DNA of 44,217 nucleotides from Acanthaster planci (lineage: Eukaryota > Echinodermata > Asteroidea > Valvatida > Acanthasteridae), in assembly GCF_001949145.1 (NCBI RefSeq), contig NW_019091409.1:960331-1004547 (forward strand). The letters run 5' to 3'. A program made the translations under genes and the position numbers. Shown here piece by piece: positions 25,001 through 36,984 of the stretch. The notes beneath the pieces are model-generated. The model searched no databases, was not told the origin of the DNA, and worked only from the letters and a program-made list of their open reading frames with translations. How positions within the stretch are numbered: position 1 is the first letter of the stretch; each line of letters opens with the position of its first letter.

Positions 25001-27689
25001 CCATGACAACATACTCTCTGGTATTCTTCAGTCATATTCCTCATTGCACCGGTAGCATTTCTAGTGCCAAATGGCACCATTCCCAATGACCATTGAATCT
25101 ATGGTACATACCATACATTAAGTTGTTGCACAGGTGACAGTTACCCATGTTTCTTAGAAGAGGCACAATAGGCTGCTATTGTCTGTATCTTTTGTACATA
25201 CCACTAGGAAGCAAAGCTGCAGTACCTGTATATAAATGGCAGGCTGTTAGAATGTGCAGTTACCGTCCTAGAACAAACGTTTTATTTTTCACAAAGAGAG
25301 TCCTTTACTGAAAAGTAATTGTAGAACTTCTCCTTGCCTGGTTCTTACTAGGTTTCCTTTTGGGGGGAATTTCTGGGGATTGGGCTGCGACAAAGAATGC
25401 AGACTCTTAGCCGAATTGGCACATCCGATGATTTTAACTGGCTGATGGTAGTGTCCTTTCACTTCATCAGACTGATCAAATAGACCACCAGGTTTGCACC
25501 GTACCCTGTGCCAAGAAAATTGTGGAAAGTGAGTTCTGTCATTTTCAGCATGATTCAGAGCAGCCTGGTGACCTGCGTTAATTTCATGCCATATTTCCTG
25601 GTCTATAGCTGAGCGATAATGAGCTCTGGGCTGACACATGTACAGGGCTCTGTTTGGACAACAAATTCCAGCTGTTCCAGTTTGCTCTGAAGTATATACT
25701 GGCGTGTTTGCCACACAAAATATAGATCAAAACTGATTTATTGCAATGGTACAATGAGCAGTTCAGGTTATTGCTGATGGATGTGTATTTGGTATACGGT
25801 CTCAGTCAAATTACAGGCCAATTTGCTTTGTCTTTGCAAACCATCAAGATTTTAGGTAACCTTCACATCACAAATAAATATTTATATTTCCTAATTATTG
25901 ATCTTACCGTGATGGAATAATATTCTGATTTACAAAGATTTGCTAGCTTCCGGGGAGGAGGATCTCCATATTGTGCATCACCGGCTGCTATATATGTCAT
26001 TTCTACCTAACGAGGAGACAAGTTCCTGAAGTCCACCCCAAATAAAAACAAGTGTGAAGTCCTGATTCTGCAGATTCTTCCACATATGCCAACTGTCCAC
26101 CCAACCCATGGAGGCAGCCTTTGCATTGATTGATCAATAATGCTTTCAGAACTAACCGGATAAACACAAATGCTGACGGAGCAGTGAACACCTAGACAGC
26201 TACATGTAGCTCGGGAAATTGTTTGTTTACCACCCTGCAATTGTCCTGGACCTCTTTTTGCAAGTCTGCCTTTTGAAAGATTCACACTAATATAACAAGC
26301 AATCTAGTCTGTGATGTTCCTGCACCTTTTAGGAATGGTTGGATTACCTAAAATTATATTTTGTCTGTATGTCAGGGGCTTTTCACTACCACAGTTTGAA
26401 AAGTGCTCATATTGATAAAAGTCCCATACTTCTGCATTGCAAGTGCAGAAAAATTTGGATCTTTATTCTGTGGGAGTATTGTTTCTGTCCATTTCATATA
26501 CCCACAGAAATCACACTGATTAAATTTTCACATTGTGGACTGTAAGTGTGCTAAATAGTGATTCAATATTCCACACTGTGCCTTATAAAATGGGTGTGTG
26601 TGTGGGGGGGTGTTTAGTGGCATATCTAGGTTTTGATGTGGGGGGCAAATTCAAAAGTGAATGCAGGTTTGGACTCATTCCACATGATGTTTGGGGAGAA
26701 AGAAAATCCAAAGCCTTACCCACGGTCTCGACATCCTTGCTTTTATTTGATGGTGTTGTTTTCTTCGGGTCTTGGTGCTAATATTTGACAAATAAATATA
26801 CCGATTACTTTCTTACTTACCGTATGGAGTATTCTTTATGAACAAAAAAATGCCACCGGGCTTGTTGCATAAGCGATATGTCATGTTTGTCAGAATGATG
26901 GAAGGAATTAAAATTCCTTTGCACTGAGAGGCTACCAGCACAGAGAAGAGAAGGTCCGCCTTCAGTGCTGAATAATTCACGACAGATAATGAGCCGGGAG
27001 AAAAGGAAGAAAATGACACACACTTACGATCCTAGGTCTTCTTAGAATCCTCTGGGTAATTGAGGCTGTGTAGAGCAGGCAGGCAGATAATGGGGAGTTA
27101 TTGGCAAATCGCTAATTCATGTGTGCTGTTATTGCTCAGAATGGCCAGGGTCAAGCACATCTGGCTGCATTATCAGTGGATGAATTGGACATTAGTGTCG
27201 GTTTACAGGGGCGGAAATCAGGAGTTGACATAAGGGAACTGGGATGAAATTGCAGATGGCAACGAGGCTGGGTTGAATGCTGTAGGAACAGTCAGTTGGG
27301 CTCCTACACGTAGGTGTGGTTTTCCATTTTCCCCGTTGTTCTGATCTGACGGGAATGGCAACGCTTGCTAGCTGACAAGGATTGGACAATGCAAAGCCTC
27401 TTGCCAAACTATATTTTGAGATATTTTGAGAGCTGACTGTTTGATCCCAGATTTGGCTACTACAGTACTCCTGTGATTGTCCTTGTCTGTGGAAACCAGC
27501 CGTAGACAGCATGCCAACACCGCTTCAAAATGGTATCCGTGGGTTGTTAGGTTGTTAGGTAGAGGTCAACTGAATGAAATGACACAACCTCGGATCATGC
27601 CTGTGAGCACCAATCTGGACTAAGAGAGGCTGCAATTTTCCAAGCAGCACAGGCTTCTGTGGTAGGAAGTGCACTCTGCTGGCTCACAA

Positions 27690-27830
27690 ACGACTATGAC
27701 ATACACGCGTTACGGTCGCATTGCTACCAATAAAACGAGCATTCCCGACCAACGTTAGCTCTTTTCAACCACTGAGGGGGTGCATCTGGTCGAGGCAGAT
27801 AGCGTTGTAAGAAACTGCCACAAGTTGTTA
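27690..27830 (+). repeat. Dispersed repeat, copy B
   Basis: Partner of 1351-1500 in the same orientation. The block after CTATGACAT keeps several CG dinucleotides (ACGCGTTACGGTCGCAT) where copy A has TG or CA. It shares GCTCTTTTCAAC and GAGGGGGTGCATCTG with copy A. The later parts of the copies differ by a short indel. No ORF. Confidence 0.65.
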
Positions 27831-29723
27831 TTTAAACGTGATTTTGTCATGTATTTTGACCACAAGAAGACAGCATGGCTTTATAGAAATAGGATACTTT
27901 CGCGATGGTACTGCCAGAGTACAAAAAGTGTGCACTTCTTGTTTCTTCTGTGTCAGTCAGTAGGTATATGGCATGTACATTTATACAGTTTTGGCTTGAT
28001 TCCAGGATCTCATGTTACCATGTGCACTATATGTTGGATGATGAACCTTCATGTAAAAGGGTTGGAAGTTTCTGGATTCGGACTGATGAGTTGGTACTAC
28101 CTACATGTACATGCATAGCGACCACTTGCATCAAAGCTAATTTAATCAGGATTTCACACTTTTGAACTGGGGTATTGTGTGAAAGAATATTGAACTTTGA
28201 GAAAAAAATCACCCGTTGGCTCCCCCCCCCAAATCAGCTCTGCCATCTTAACAGCTTAAACGACCCCCTTTTTAATGCCCACAAGCATTCCGGTTGTAGG
28301 AGTCGCGCCAGTCTGCAATTAACTCTGTTGACCCCATTTTGTCGCTTCAATTTGGCTTCGTTAAGTCACAGGTGCCAAATGTTAAGGGCCTTAATTGTTT
28401 TAGAACATTGGGCTAGGACTGATGTGTGTGTTTATTGCCTTTCTGGCTACGTTCTGTGCTGCCTTATTTTCAGGTATAGAGGAATTAGTTCTTAATTGGG
28501 CTTTTAAGTTAAAGAAAATAAACCAAGAGATGCACATGGGGCTTTTATGGTTTTGGGGCTTATGATAAATGCATTGCTCACAGGGCCTGTCTACCTTTGA
28601 TGGAAATTGCATTTAACGCTTACACACAGAAGTTGTCAGGCAGTCGGCTGAGTCACTATCCTATAGTTTGTCATAGTCAGCTGTTCCACTACCACAAGGT
28701 GTTCAACTCAGAAGTGAATATCAAATTTTGTAATTCAGACAAGCGGAGTGGTACTATTCATACTTATTGTAAATGTCTGGTTAATGTCTTTGCATTGTGG
28801 TTTTGTTACAAAGTGGGGGAACCAAACAGGTTTGCCATTTCAAACACTTGCATCAATACCAGACAAACTTGGAGGTGTAATGGGAGGGCGTTCCATCAAA
28901 GCCTGTGCTCCCTGTGCCCCCTGTGCCCCCTTTCTCCCTCATTCTCTCCCCCTCCCAATCAAAAAATAGAGAAGGAAAAGATCTGGTGATAGTCTGCCTT
29001 GTCCAGTGTTCATTGACTGCCCCCTTCAGAACGCGAGGTCCCCCAAAGTGCCCACCCCCACAAAAGGTACCCCAGTTATGCCGCTGGACATATGCAGTAT
29101 AATTGGCTGTTCTTCATTTTAGGATATTTTGGCGAATGTGTTAATTATGCGTTGGACATACATGTACATGTAAGTTCTACCTTATGTCACAGACGATCAT
29201 TCACCTGGGCATCATGGAGCTGTTTTATTAGGTCCAGGAGCTTGCCCAGGGCAGACCTGTGTATAGAGAGTGTACATGTAGTACCAACTTCAGACTTTGG
29301 ACCCAAAATGGCTGTTCATTAGGTGTGCAGTATAGCATCCAGTTGTTATGTACTAATTGTCTGTGTGCACTGATGCATAATCCACCATTTTGATTCCAAA
29401 AATTGAGACACTCATGTCGCATCTCTCTCTATAAACAGCTCTGGCCCAGAGCTTACTCCAGGAAAGGCACTGATTTTGTGGAAAGGCAGGGTTTACAAAA
29501 CAAGGGGATCACTTCACCAAGTTCTGCTTCACACAGGATGGTTCAGCATGCCACACCTTGGAGGACTTTAGCATGGATGGTAACATGTACATGTACATGT
29601 AGCTTCCTGTTTATACAGCCTTCAATGCTCTGCTTTTCATGGGACACCCAATCAAATTTAGGAAACTAGTAATAAATAGCACTGCTGACATGCAAGATCG
29701 TTTGTGCTTTGTTTTTGGCCTAG

Positions 29724-29880
29724 GGTAGACAAGAAGCGAGACAAGATGGAGCGGAAAGTGTTGGACAGTCAAGAGAGGGCATTCTGGGATGTGCATCGGC
29801 CAGTACCGGGCTGTGTTAACACCACAGAGATGGATATCAAAAAGCTCAGCCGCATCAACCGCACCTGCAAGAAGAAGAAG
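29724..29880 (+). CDS. RGS7: RGS6/7-type exon: DHEX end ([17 protein letters not shown] block)
   Basis: The exon is 157 nt. The first G completes the lysine codon of the previous exon; 52 codons follow: [18 protein letters not shown], then [17 protein letters not shown], then [17 protein letters not shown]. The middle block is nearly invariant in RGS6 and RGS7 and closes the DHEX region. The basic tail corresponds to the variable, lysine/arginine-rich start of the linker before the GGL domain. M-D-I after CVNTTE is like remembered RGS6, and K-K like RGS7, consistent with a pre-duplication RGS6/7 gene. The acceptor is CCTAG and the donor is GTAGGT at 29881 (phase 0). Reading past 29880 runs on open for about 60 codons, but the donor match and family alignment place the end here. 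Confidence 0.97.
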
Positions 29881-31431
29881 GTAGGTTTTGGCTTGGCTGT
29901 CACTCATGATGACAGGGACATGGTGTTAAGCCATAGACCCAATCTTACAAAGCTACTTAGCGGGAAGAAAGTCACTCAGGAAATTTGTATTTCATGCAAT
30001 ACCGCTAACCCATATCTTTCAACTGCCTGGCAGAAAGCCAAGCTGTTACATTTAGAGTTGACGTTTTAATAAATGTCTGAGCATCCGTCTGCAGTCACAT
30101 GACAATACTTAACCATAGTATTCATTATTCATTATTGGAAAAGGGCACAGGAGTGCATGAGAACTGCTGAGGTGCATATGTCTGTGCGCTTGCCTCTGGG
30201 CTGGATACCAAGCACCCCCTCCTTTCAAAGTTGTAGGGTTTCCAGTCCTCACCAATGTGTCTGATGTCAGTTTCAGTTTTATCCATGAGATCCTCAGAGT
30301 TGCAGACCCTCTGACCTGTCTCAGCTCAGCACCAACACCGTAAAATTTTTCGAGTGAGTCTTGCTCATTTTTGTGAAACCACAAATGAAAACAGCCAAGA
30401 GTTTGGTTGTGAATACAGTACGTGCTGGTAACCAGTGCCTTTCACTTTACTGCCGGTGCTGGCCTCAACCTTGGTGTCCCAGGTATGTTTTGATTTCCAA
30501 TTTGAAGTAAATGAACAGCACAGGGGCATCATTACAATCCAGTCATCATTCCCATTCACATACACACAGCAGATTCTTCAAGTTTATGCATCAAATCCAA
30601 AGAGTGAGCTAAACGTACATGTACGTGAATATGGATTGTCTACGAAGTTTACAGTAAAACCAAGAGGTGGAGGATGAAAAGAGATTATGAAAATCCACCC
30701 CACTCGTTCTTCCCTCAATTGCACACTTGTATAATCTGTCGTGAGGGGATGACATCACCCCCACTTGGAAGCCAGTGGTTACAAGATTAGCGAGGCAGCC
30801 CCTCAGAGGTTTCCCCTAATGCAGCCTAAATTAGCTTAACCACGGCGTGATGTGTGGACTCCTCTGTTTGCATTTCATTTTCTGCCTGGATGGTTTTCGA
30901 CTTTCCCCCTAAAGTTCGTTGCACTTTGCCGCCACCTCAGTGTACACTTTTAGAGAAGACTTTTGTTGCTGGTAATTGCGATGGCTGATTATTTGGGCGA
31001 GTGATTATTGTTGTATGAGAAAATCAAAAAATAAAGCCGAAATTGGTGGGGCTGATTGCTTTCCATAATTATCAAGTTCAGTCACTATACAAGTAATTGC
31101 ACACAAGTATTAAAAACCCATTCTCATTTGCCTGAATGAGCCAAAACAATTCAAGCAATTTGACAGGGAGATACCTTTCTTAAATAGGGGGATAGCAGGT
31201 TTGTTGAAAAGTGGTCATGTTTTCATATTGCCTTGAAATCAGTTGGTAGTATGGAATATCATTTTGATGACATTTACATGCACTGTACCAGGTTGACATT
31301 AGATACTTCTGTTTTCCAATATCTCATTGCCCAGCTTTGAATATGTGTGGATTAGGTTGTCAGCTTGCACTGGGTACATTGGGCTTGACTATATGGGTTT
31401 TCCTGGGAAGTGATAGAGCGTTTGCATGGCC

Positions 31432-31519
31432 GCCATCTTGCAAGTCAGTGCTTTTGTTCCATAGGGTATGTACAAGGGAAGCTTTCCTTCGGAACAAAAG
31501 AACTGCCTTGCAAGATGGC
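31432..31519 (+). other. miRNA-precursor-like or MITE-like hairpin
   Basis: Arms 31433-31460 and 31491-31518 pair at 26 of 28 positions around a 30-nt loop; one more pair closes the base (31432-31519), with weaker pairing out to 31422-31529. The geometry suits an animal pre-miRNA on the sense strand of the host intron. The left arm begins in GGCCGCCATCTTG, the YY1 core read from the other strand, and the right arm ends CAAGATGGC, so a YY1-containing terminal inverted repeat of a mobile element is the main alternative. No known miRNA seed was recognised. Confidence 0.5.
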
Positions 31520-32832
31520 TACCACACAATGCCTCAGTTCTCTGCGGTGTCCTTCACTCAAACTTAATTGTTCCTTACTGTCTTCTTAAATGCTTCGTCC
31601 AAAGTGTCACTAAACTTACGTACAGTCCGACCATGGTTAATGCTATAACAGAAATCGCGCACCTCCCACAACACCATCCAGCCCCCCTTCCATCACGTCC
31701 AAGGACAGAACCCTGACTAGGCTGCTGGAGCTGCCATAAAAAAGCTGTGACAATTGAAGTAATTACTGGTAGGTTATGAAAAAATAACAAAATTACGTGT
31801 AATCTCCCATTGAATGATCCGGCGGAGGTTCTAACAACCCCCGTTCCCTTCTTAATCACCCCTGGTGTACTCTCAGAATCTTCAGTAGGTAGCCTCTCCC
31901 ATTGTGAACTTTTTTTTTACAGAGGCGTAAGCTCTGGATGCTGTCATAACATCATCTGTCATTAATCATCGTCCACGGTCAAGTTTGTTTGCATTCTTGC
32001 CATCTGCCATTAGCTACCAATGGCCTTCAGCTGATAAATGATTCTCTCATAACTGTCCCCCCTCTTGTTTAGCTTTGGCTTGCCTGTAAATCCTCGCAAG
32101 CTGCCAGTTGAAAGTGGTCTGTGGTCTACGGCTGACTGGTGGGGTCTCTACCAGCGGCATTTAAGCGGCTGTCATTTTCCAGGGTATTGTTTTTTTTTTT
32201 TTCCACCATTCCGGGAAGTTTGATGTGGAAGGTGTGGGATTACTTGGGGGACACTTCATTGTGATGTTACAGTTTAATGCCACTTCTTGAGTGGGATGAT
32301 TTTTTGTATAATTCATTGACTGATTTTCTCCACAAAACTTTTTTTTGTTTTTCATTTTTGGCTTCTGCCTGTCCATTGTTATGCAGCCCTTACAGTCATT
32401 GGTTAAAATGAACAGAACAACCAAATACATTGCACGTACGTATTTGATAAAAACCTGGATGAGAGATGGGAAAGAGGACGATGAGAGGAGTTTTCATTTG
32501 GAAATGGCTTTATCCTTTCAATTATTTCACTATTATGTGCTCTCCAAATGCAGAGGTGCTGTTTTTGTTTACACGGATTTATATGTCACTGATGCGAGTC
32601 CTTAATTGCAAGATTTACCCTATCCCATTGGCCCAAAATCCGTTATCCCCCCACAGCCCTGATCGACTTGAGATCAGTTGATTGTGCGAGCCTTGAAATT
32701 AACAGCAGAACAAGTAAATGTACATGTACAAGTACCTACCGGTACATGCCGTTGAAAGGATGCTGTTGGTTTGTGTTGCTTGTGCAGGAACTGCATCCTT
32801 GACCCGTTGAATGGGTATGTTTGTGCAGGCGT

Positions 32833-32910
32833 GTAGTGTGGACCTCTGCACAAAAGAAGTCCACATAATGCAAGGTGCTATGGCATTGTGTGGACTCCAC
32901 ACGTCCACAC
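32833..32910. repeat. Nested inverted repeats of GTGTGGAC/GTCCACAC
   Basis: The inner stem pairs 32858-32871 (AGTCCACATAATGC) with 32883-32896 (GCATTGTGTGGACT): 14 pairs with one T-G, loop 11 nt. An outer pair, GTGTGGAC (about 32836-32843) with GTCCACAC (about 32903-32910), encloses it. The four related words can pair in alternative ways. Confidence 0.6.
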
Positions 32911-33875
32911 ATTGTTTCCCCCTCTCTGAAAAATAGTTTCAGAGGCATTTTGGGGTCAAGGTTATCCATGGCAAAATGAAGAGGAACAGTCCAGGGAATC
33001 ACCAACAAAAGTCCAGCTCGAAGGAGTTATCCTAGTTGGAGAAAAAGGAGCATTTTCCTCAAGTTTCCTTAACCACAGGAGAACAAAGGAAAGTCCACAC
33101 TTTGTATGTAAAACAGGTATGTGTGTGTGGGTGTGGGTGCGCGCCGGCACATTCCTCTTGCTTATCCATGGTTTGTCAGGAGATGATGCTGATTGGCTGG
33201 TGCATCAACCTCTATGCTTCCAATCATGGTCACACATCGGTTTTTTGGGGGGGTGGCACTGATGGGGTGTACACCATGTCTTGTGTTACGTTTGTATGAT
33301 TTGTTTGCTTGTGGCATTGTTTGCATGAAAAGACCAGTGAGGAAAAAAAAAAACTCATTGCCTGAAGTCGGCCTGTTGGGCGGATTACACAAACTGTGGG
33401 ATGGAGATCATACATGTACATGATTTGATGGGCTGTCAAAAACTTACATGATAAGTGTGCAGTTTGTATATTTGCTTTTCTACTGAAGCGGGGTAGTATA
33501 CCAGTTGAAGATAACTTCCATTTTAGTTTCCAGCCTTAATGATTCAGTGTCTCTAGATGCATGATACAACTTTCTGCCATTTGTCTATTTTGGTTAGAAC
33601 CAGGTGGACAGTAATGCGAGCAAATCTGCCTCCTTATGACAGAATGAATGGGCCACATTCCTGAGAAGGCCGTAAGCAGATACATGTACATGCCATCAGA
33701 ATATCAGCATGTTATCAGCTTGAGTTAGAGGGATGAAGCGTGCAGGTTGGCACTGTTGAGGCTGATTCATATACACAGTGCGAAATTGTACACAAACAGG
33801 GCTTTGGACATGACATCAAATATATGCGCCGCAAATTCGAAAAAGTTGAGCACATTTCAACCGAGGTGAATTCCA

Positions 33876-33897
33876 ATGCAAATGTTTAGTGACGTCA
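33876..33897. promoter_or_regulatory. POU octamer next to a perfect CRE
   Basis: ATGCAAAT (33876-33883) is an exact POU octamer. TGACGTCA (33890-33897) is an exact palindromic CRE, six bases after it. A TTTGCATTTGC word follows near 33911. This is a plausible composite element in a gene family active in neurons, but binding is not shown. Confidence 0.4.
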
Positions 33898-35800
33898 AAG
33901 TTGCTTGGCTTTGCATTTGCCTGAAGTATGGACCAGCCTTTAGTCGGGGCAGTTCATGAAGATTGGCAGAAGGAGCAGTGATGATTGATGGGGGATTGGA
34001 TTTTGGGTTTAGTTGGTCAGGTTTGCTGTGTAGTTGAGAGTTTTCCTCCTCCCCTGCCTCCTGTTGGAACCGAAACAGGGATTACAGAGACTGGGAGACA
34101 GACTCTCCTCAGATGCACAAGCGCAGTCACCTTAATCAAGCAAATGATGGTGCACTTGATGTATAAGGTTCACCCCAACCTGATTCGGCCACACTTCAGT
34201 GCTTAGGAGCCTCATTAAGATTCTCAACTTCACATGGTGTCCAAGCCCTCCCCCACCCCCACTGACATTCAAAACACATCTGGTTAAAGGTCGAGTATGA
34301 TGTCAGAAAGGCCAGGTCCACAATTTATGTCTCATCCATACATAAAAAATGCCATCATCCTTTGAAATTTGACTCTGCTGAGATCACTGTGTCAGGCAGC
34401 TCAGACGTGGTCGATTTACGCATGAATTGTTGGACATGTCATTTGGGAGGAACTCTGTAGGATACAATGATGCACAGGTCAACTAGTTTAGTTCAAACAG
34501 GTATTCAGTAATGTGAGCTGTGTTGGATCGTAACATTCCTAAATGTTGGATGAATAACCAAAAGGTAAAGGACTGAAAAGTTGGCGCACACTTCTGTCAA
34601 CCTGTAACCATGTCACTGCTTACATTCTGAAGACCCGTATGGTTAATGTCATCTGTAAAGAAAATACATTCAACAGAAATTATATTTACCCTGACCGTTC
34701 TGAATTCCTCCAGCAGTTGGAAGAACCTGGACTGTTGCAGCTACATTGTACATGTAAATACGATGCTTTCATCTGGATGTGTCTCTAGTTTTTATCAGTT
34801 TCCTTTAGTCACGGCCAAAGCATGAACTCATATGACGACCCCAGTAGTGGCGGTTCAGATGCAGAACGTGGCGCGCACACTTCACCGCCGCCTTGCCATG
34901 ATATGCGCCCACACTCAGATGTATTCCAGGTGTTTGGGGCATATTAAATTGTGCACATTCAGTGGAAAATCAGTTGTGCAGGCATTCTTGTAATCACATT
35001 TAAATAGAATTGGTTGCGAGCACTCGGTGCCGTTCCCACAATTCCACGCGAGTACACACACACATTATATTTTCTGTATTTACAAGCTTTAAAGATGGGC
35101 CATAAATCCATTAAGTCTTACACAGGATTCCGTATTTATGCTTTTGATGAAGTAGCAATTCAGCCGAAACTTGTCATTGTAAATCAATCCATTTAATTGA
35201 AAGGTTTGTGTTAAAGCACGATGACTCTGTTTATCAATAATATTTTCCATAATACAAAAAAACCTACTGCAATAATTTTTTCACAAAGTTGATGTTGTTG
35301 AATTTTTCCTCTGGGAATATTAAAACTGGATTGAGAAATGAGGCAATTGAAAAACAAAAGAACCTAAAACTGTCATCATTGTTGATGTTTCAAGGACCGA
35401 TCTCAGCCCCCTCTGTCTGTCTCTCTATTTTCAAACAAATATTGATTAACATGAAAGGTAAGCATGATGATTGCCTATAGGCAGCATGATCATGTAAACA
35501 TCCGATAAATTAATGAAAACCAGAAGTAGGTCACTGTATTGACATCTCCTCCTTTTTAAAATGTTTTTTTGTCCCTAATTTCATTTAGTGTATTCATAGT
35601 CATAAATGTAGTACTACTTGTTAAACCTGATTGATTGCTTTGAATTATTATCCATTTCATGACAATTTCCAGGTCTTGTTTGTTTACGGACGGAGCTGGA
35701 AGGAGTAAGGAGGGGTAGGGGAGTGAGAAACCTGGACTAGGCTTATTTACAAGCTTGTGTGTTGGCCTCAGACCAAATGAAGTGCAAGAATTCATTGCAA

Positions 35801-35808
35801 TGACGTCA
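35801..35808. promoter_or_regulatory. Perfect palindromic CRE (TGACGTCA)
   Basis: Third exact CRE in the window, about 1.2 kb upstream of the linker exon. Exact word match only. Confidence 0.35.
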
Positions 35809-36984
35809 AACACAACTTATTATGGCACTGAATCCTCCCGCATGGACACGTGTGTGTCTGTGTGCGTGGAGACGGGCAAACAAAGCTGTGCCTATTTATA
35901 GCTTTCCTGCACTGAGTTTGGCTGCTTCATGAAGAAGGATGGGAAAGAGAGGTGGAGGGACCGATGGAGAGGGTACCGGGGAGGGAAAAAAACCACGTCC
36001 CTGGTGTTTTTCTAGAAGAGCTGGGAGGTTAAGACTCCTCTTAGCAACCAGCTTAAAATAGGGTCCACTTTGGGGGCGAAACATATATTGGGGTACAGGC
36101 TCCGTTTATGCTGTGCCTCTGCATTGTGGTGGCAACAATTACATACTAGTTACATGTTTCTCAGAGCAGAAGGGATTGAAGTGAACTGGAGGAAGTCTCC
36201 AAATATAACGAGACAATACCGGCAGAAAAAAATACCCAGCTTGTATTTTTCTATTATTAGATCCAATTGAAAATGAACATGCAACTTGAGTAGTGTGTAA
36301 CTTTTAGCCAACAGAACCCCACCAAAAGGAAGAAAGACACTTTGGTCATACTCCAGGGATGGGTATAACTTCTGAGTATGGAGTGCATTGCCTTCTGTGC
36401 CAGTGACATTTCAACTTTTTTAGTTCTGCCATTATCCAGCATTTCTCAGTCACAAGCTTCACGTCCCTCTCCTCTGATTTTGGGTTGAGATGAGGTTGGA
36501 TTTTTTTGTCTTTGTTTTGGTTGTGTGATTAAAATTGATGCTTCTATTTTGGGTCGAAAGGGTGGCTCATTGCTGATTTTGTGCCCCGCAAATCAAAAGA
36601 GCTTGGCCTCTTCTGTATCAAATCTGTTACAATTGTATCTTTGATCCTTGCTTGACTTAAGGAAAAAAATTTGTTTCTTGTTCTATGTTGTTTTGTTAGT
36701 TTAGTCTTACCGTCACACCGTCATGTATCTTCATAAACAACAGCAACTGTACAGAACCTGATTGGTGATAACGTATGATGTGTCACACTGTTGCTTCAGC
36801 TTGTGACACGATAATCGATGGAATATAATAGAATTCACATCACTGTGATGCAAAAACTCACCCAAATCTCTAATTAGAGCTCAAGCAACTTGACTGTCAT
36901 GTTTGGACTCCCTAACACTCACATTGCCACTAGCGAAAACTAAACACAAACTGTACTTTGCTTGTCTTTTTGTGTAATTTTCAG

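Larger units (their letters stand above)
12143..29723 (+). other. Large intron (17,581 bp) within the DHEX coding region
   Basis: A phase 2 intron from GTAAGT at 12143 to AG at 29722-29723. No other coding exon was recognised on either strand. It contains a degenerate minisatellite (12531-12629), a G+C-richer stretch (about 15040-16020), a small hairpin (18083-18122), an X-box-like site (20905), a TG microsatellite (22074-22095), a homeobox-word-rich stretch (about 26990-27215), dispersed repeat copy B (27690-27830) and many TACATGTA words. The two longest minus-strand open frames (about 24721-25086, 25289-25714) lie in different frames and have no recognisable domain. The rest appears to be ordinary intron. 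Confidence 0.9.
29881..36984 (+). other. Intron (7104 bp)
   Basis: A phase 0 intron from GTAGGT to a strong acceptor (T-rich run, then TTTTCAG). It holds two stretches with clustered homeobox, E-box and forkhead-like words (about 30745-31080 and 31700-32165), a 28-bp near-perfect hairpin (31432-31519), a nested stem cluster (32833-32910), an octamer plus CRE (33876-33897) and another CRE (35801). No coding exon was found in this stretch. Confidence 0.88.

Noticed and set aside
24721-25714. Two neighbouring minus-strand open frames (121 and 141 codons) as a nested gene
   Set aside because: They are in different frames and show no recognisable domain or convincing splice link. The longer starts at a GTG and its length is within chance expectation.
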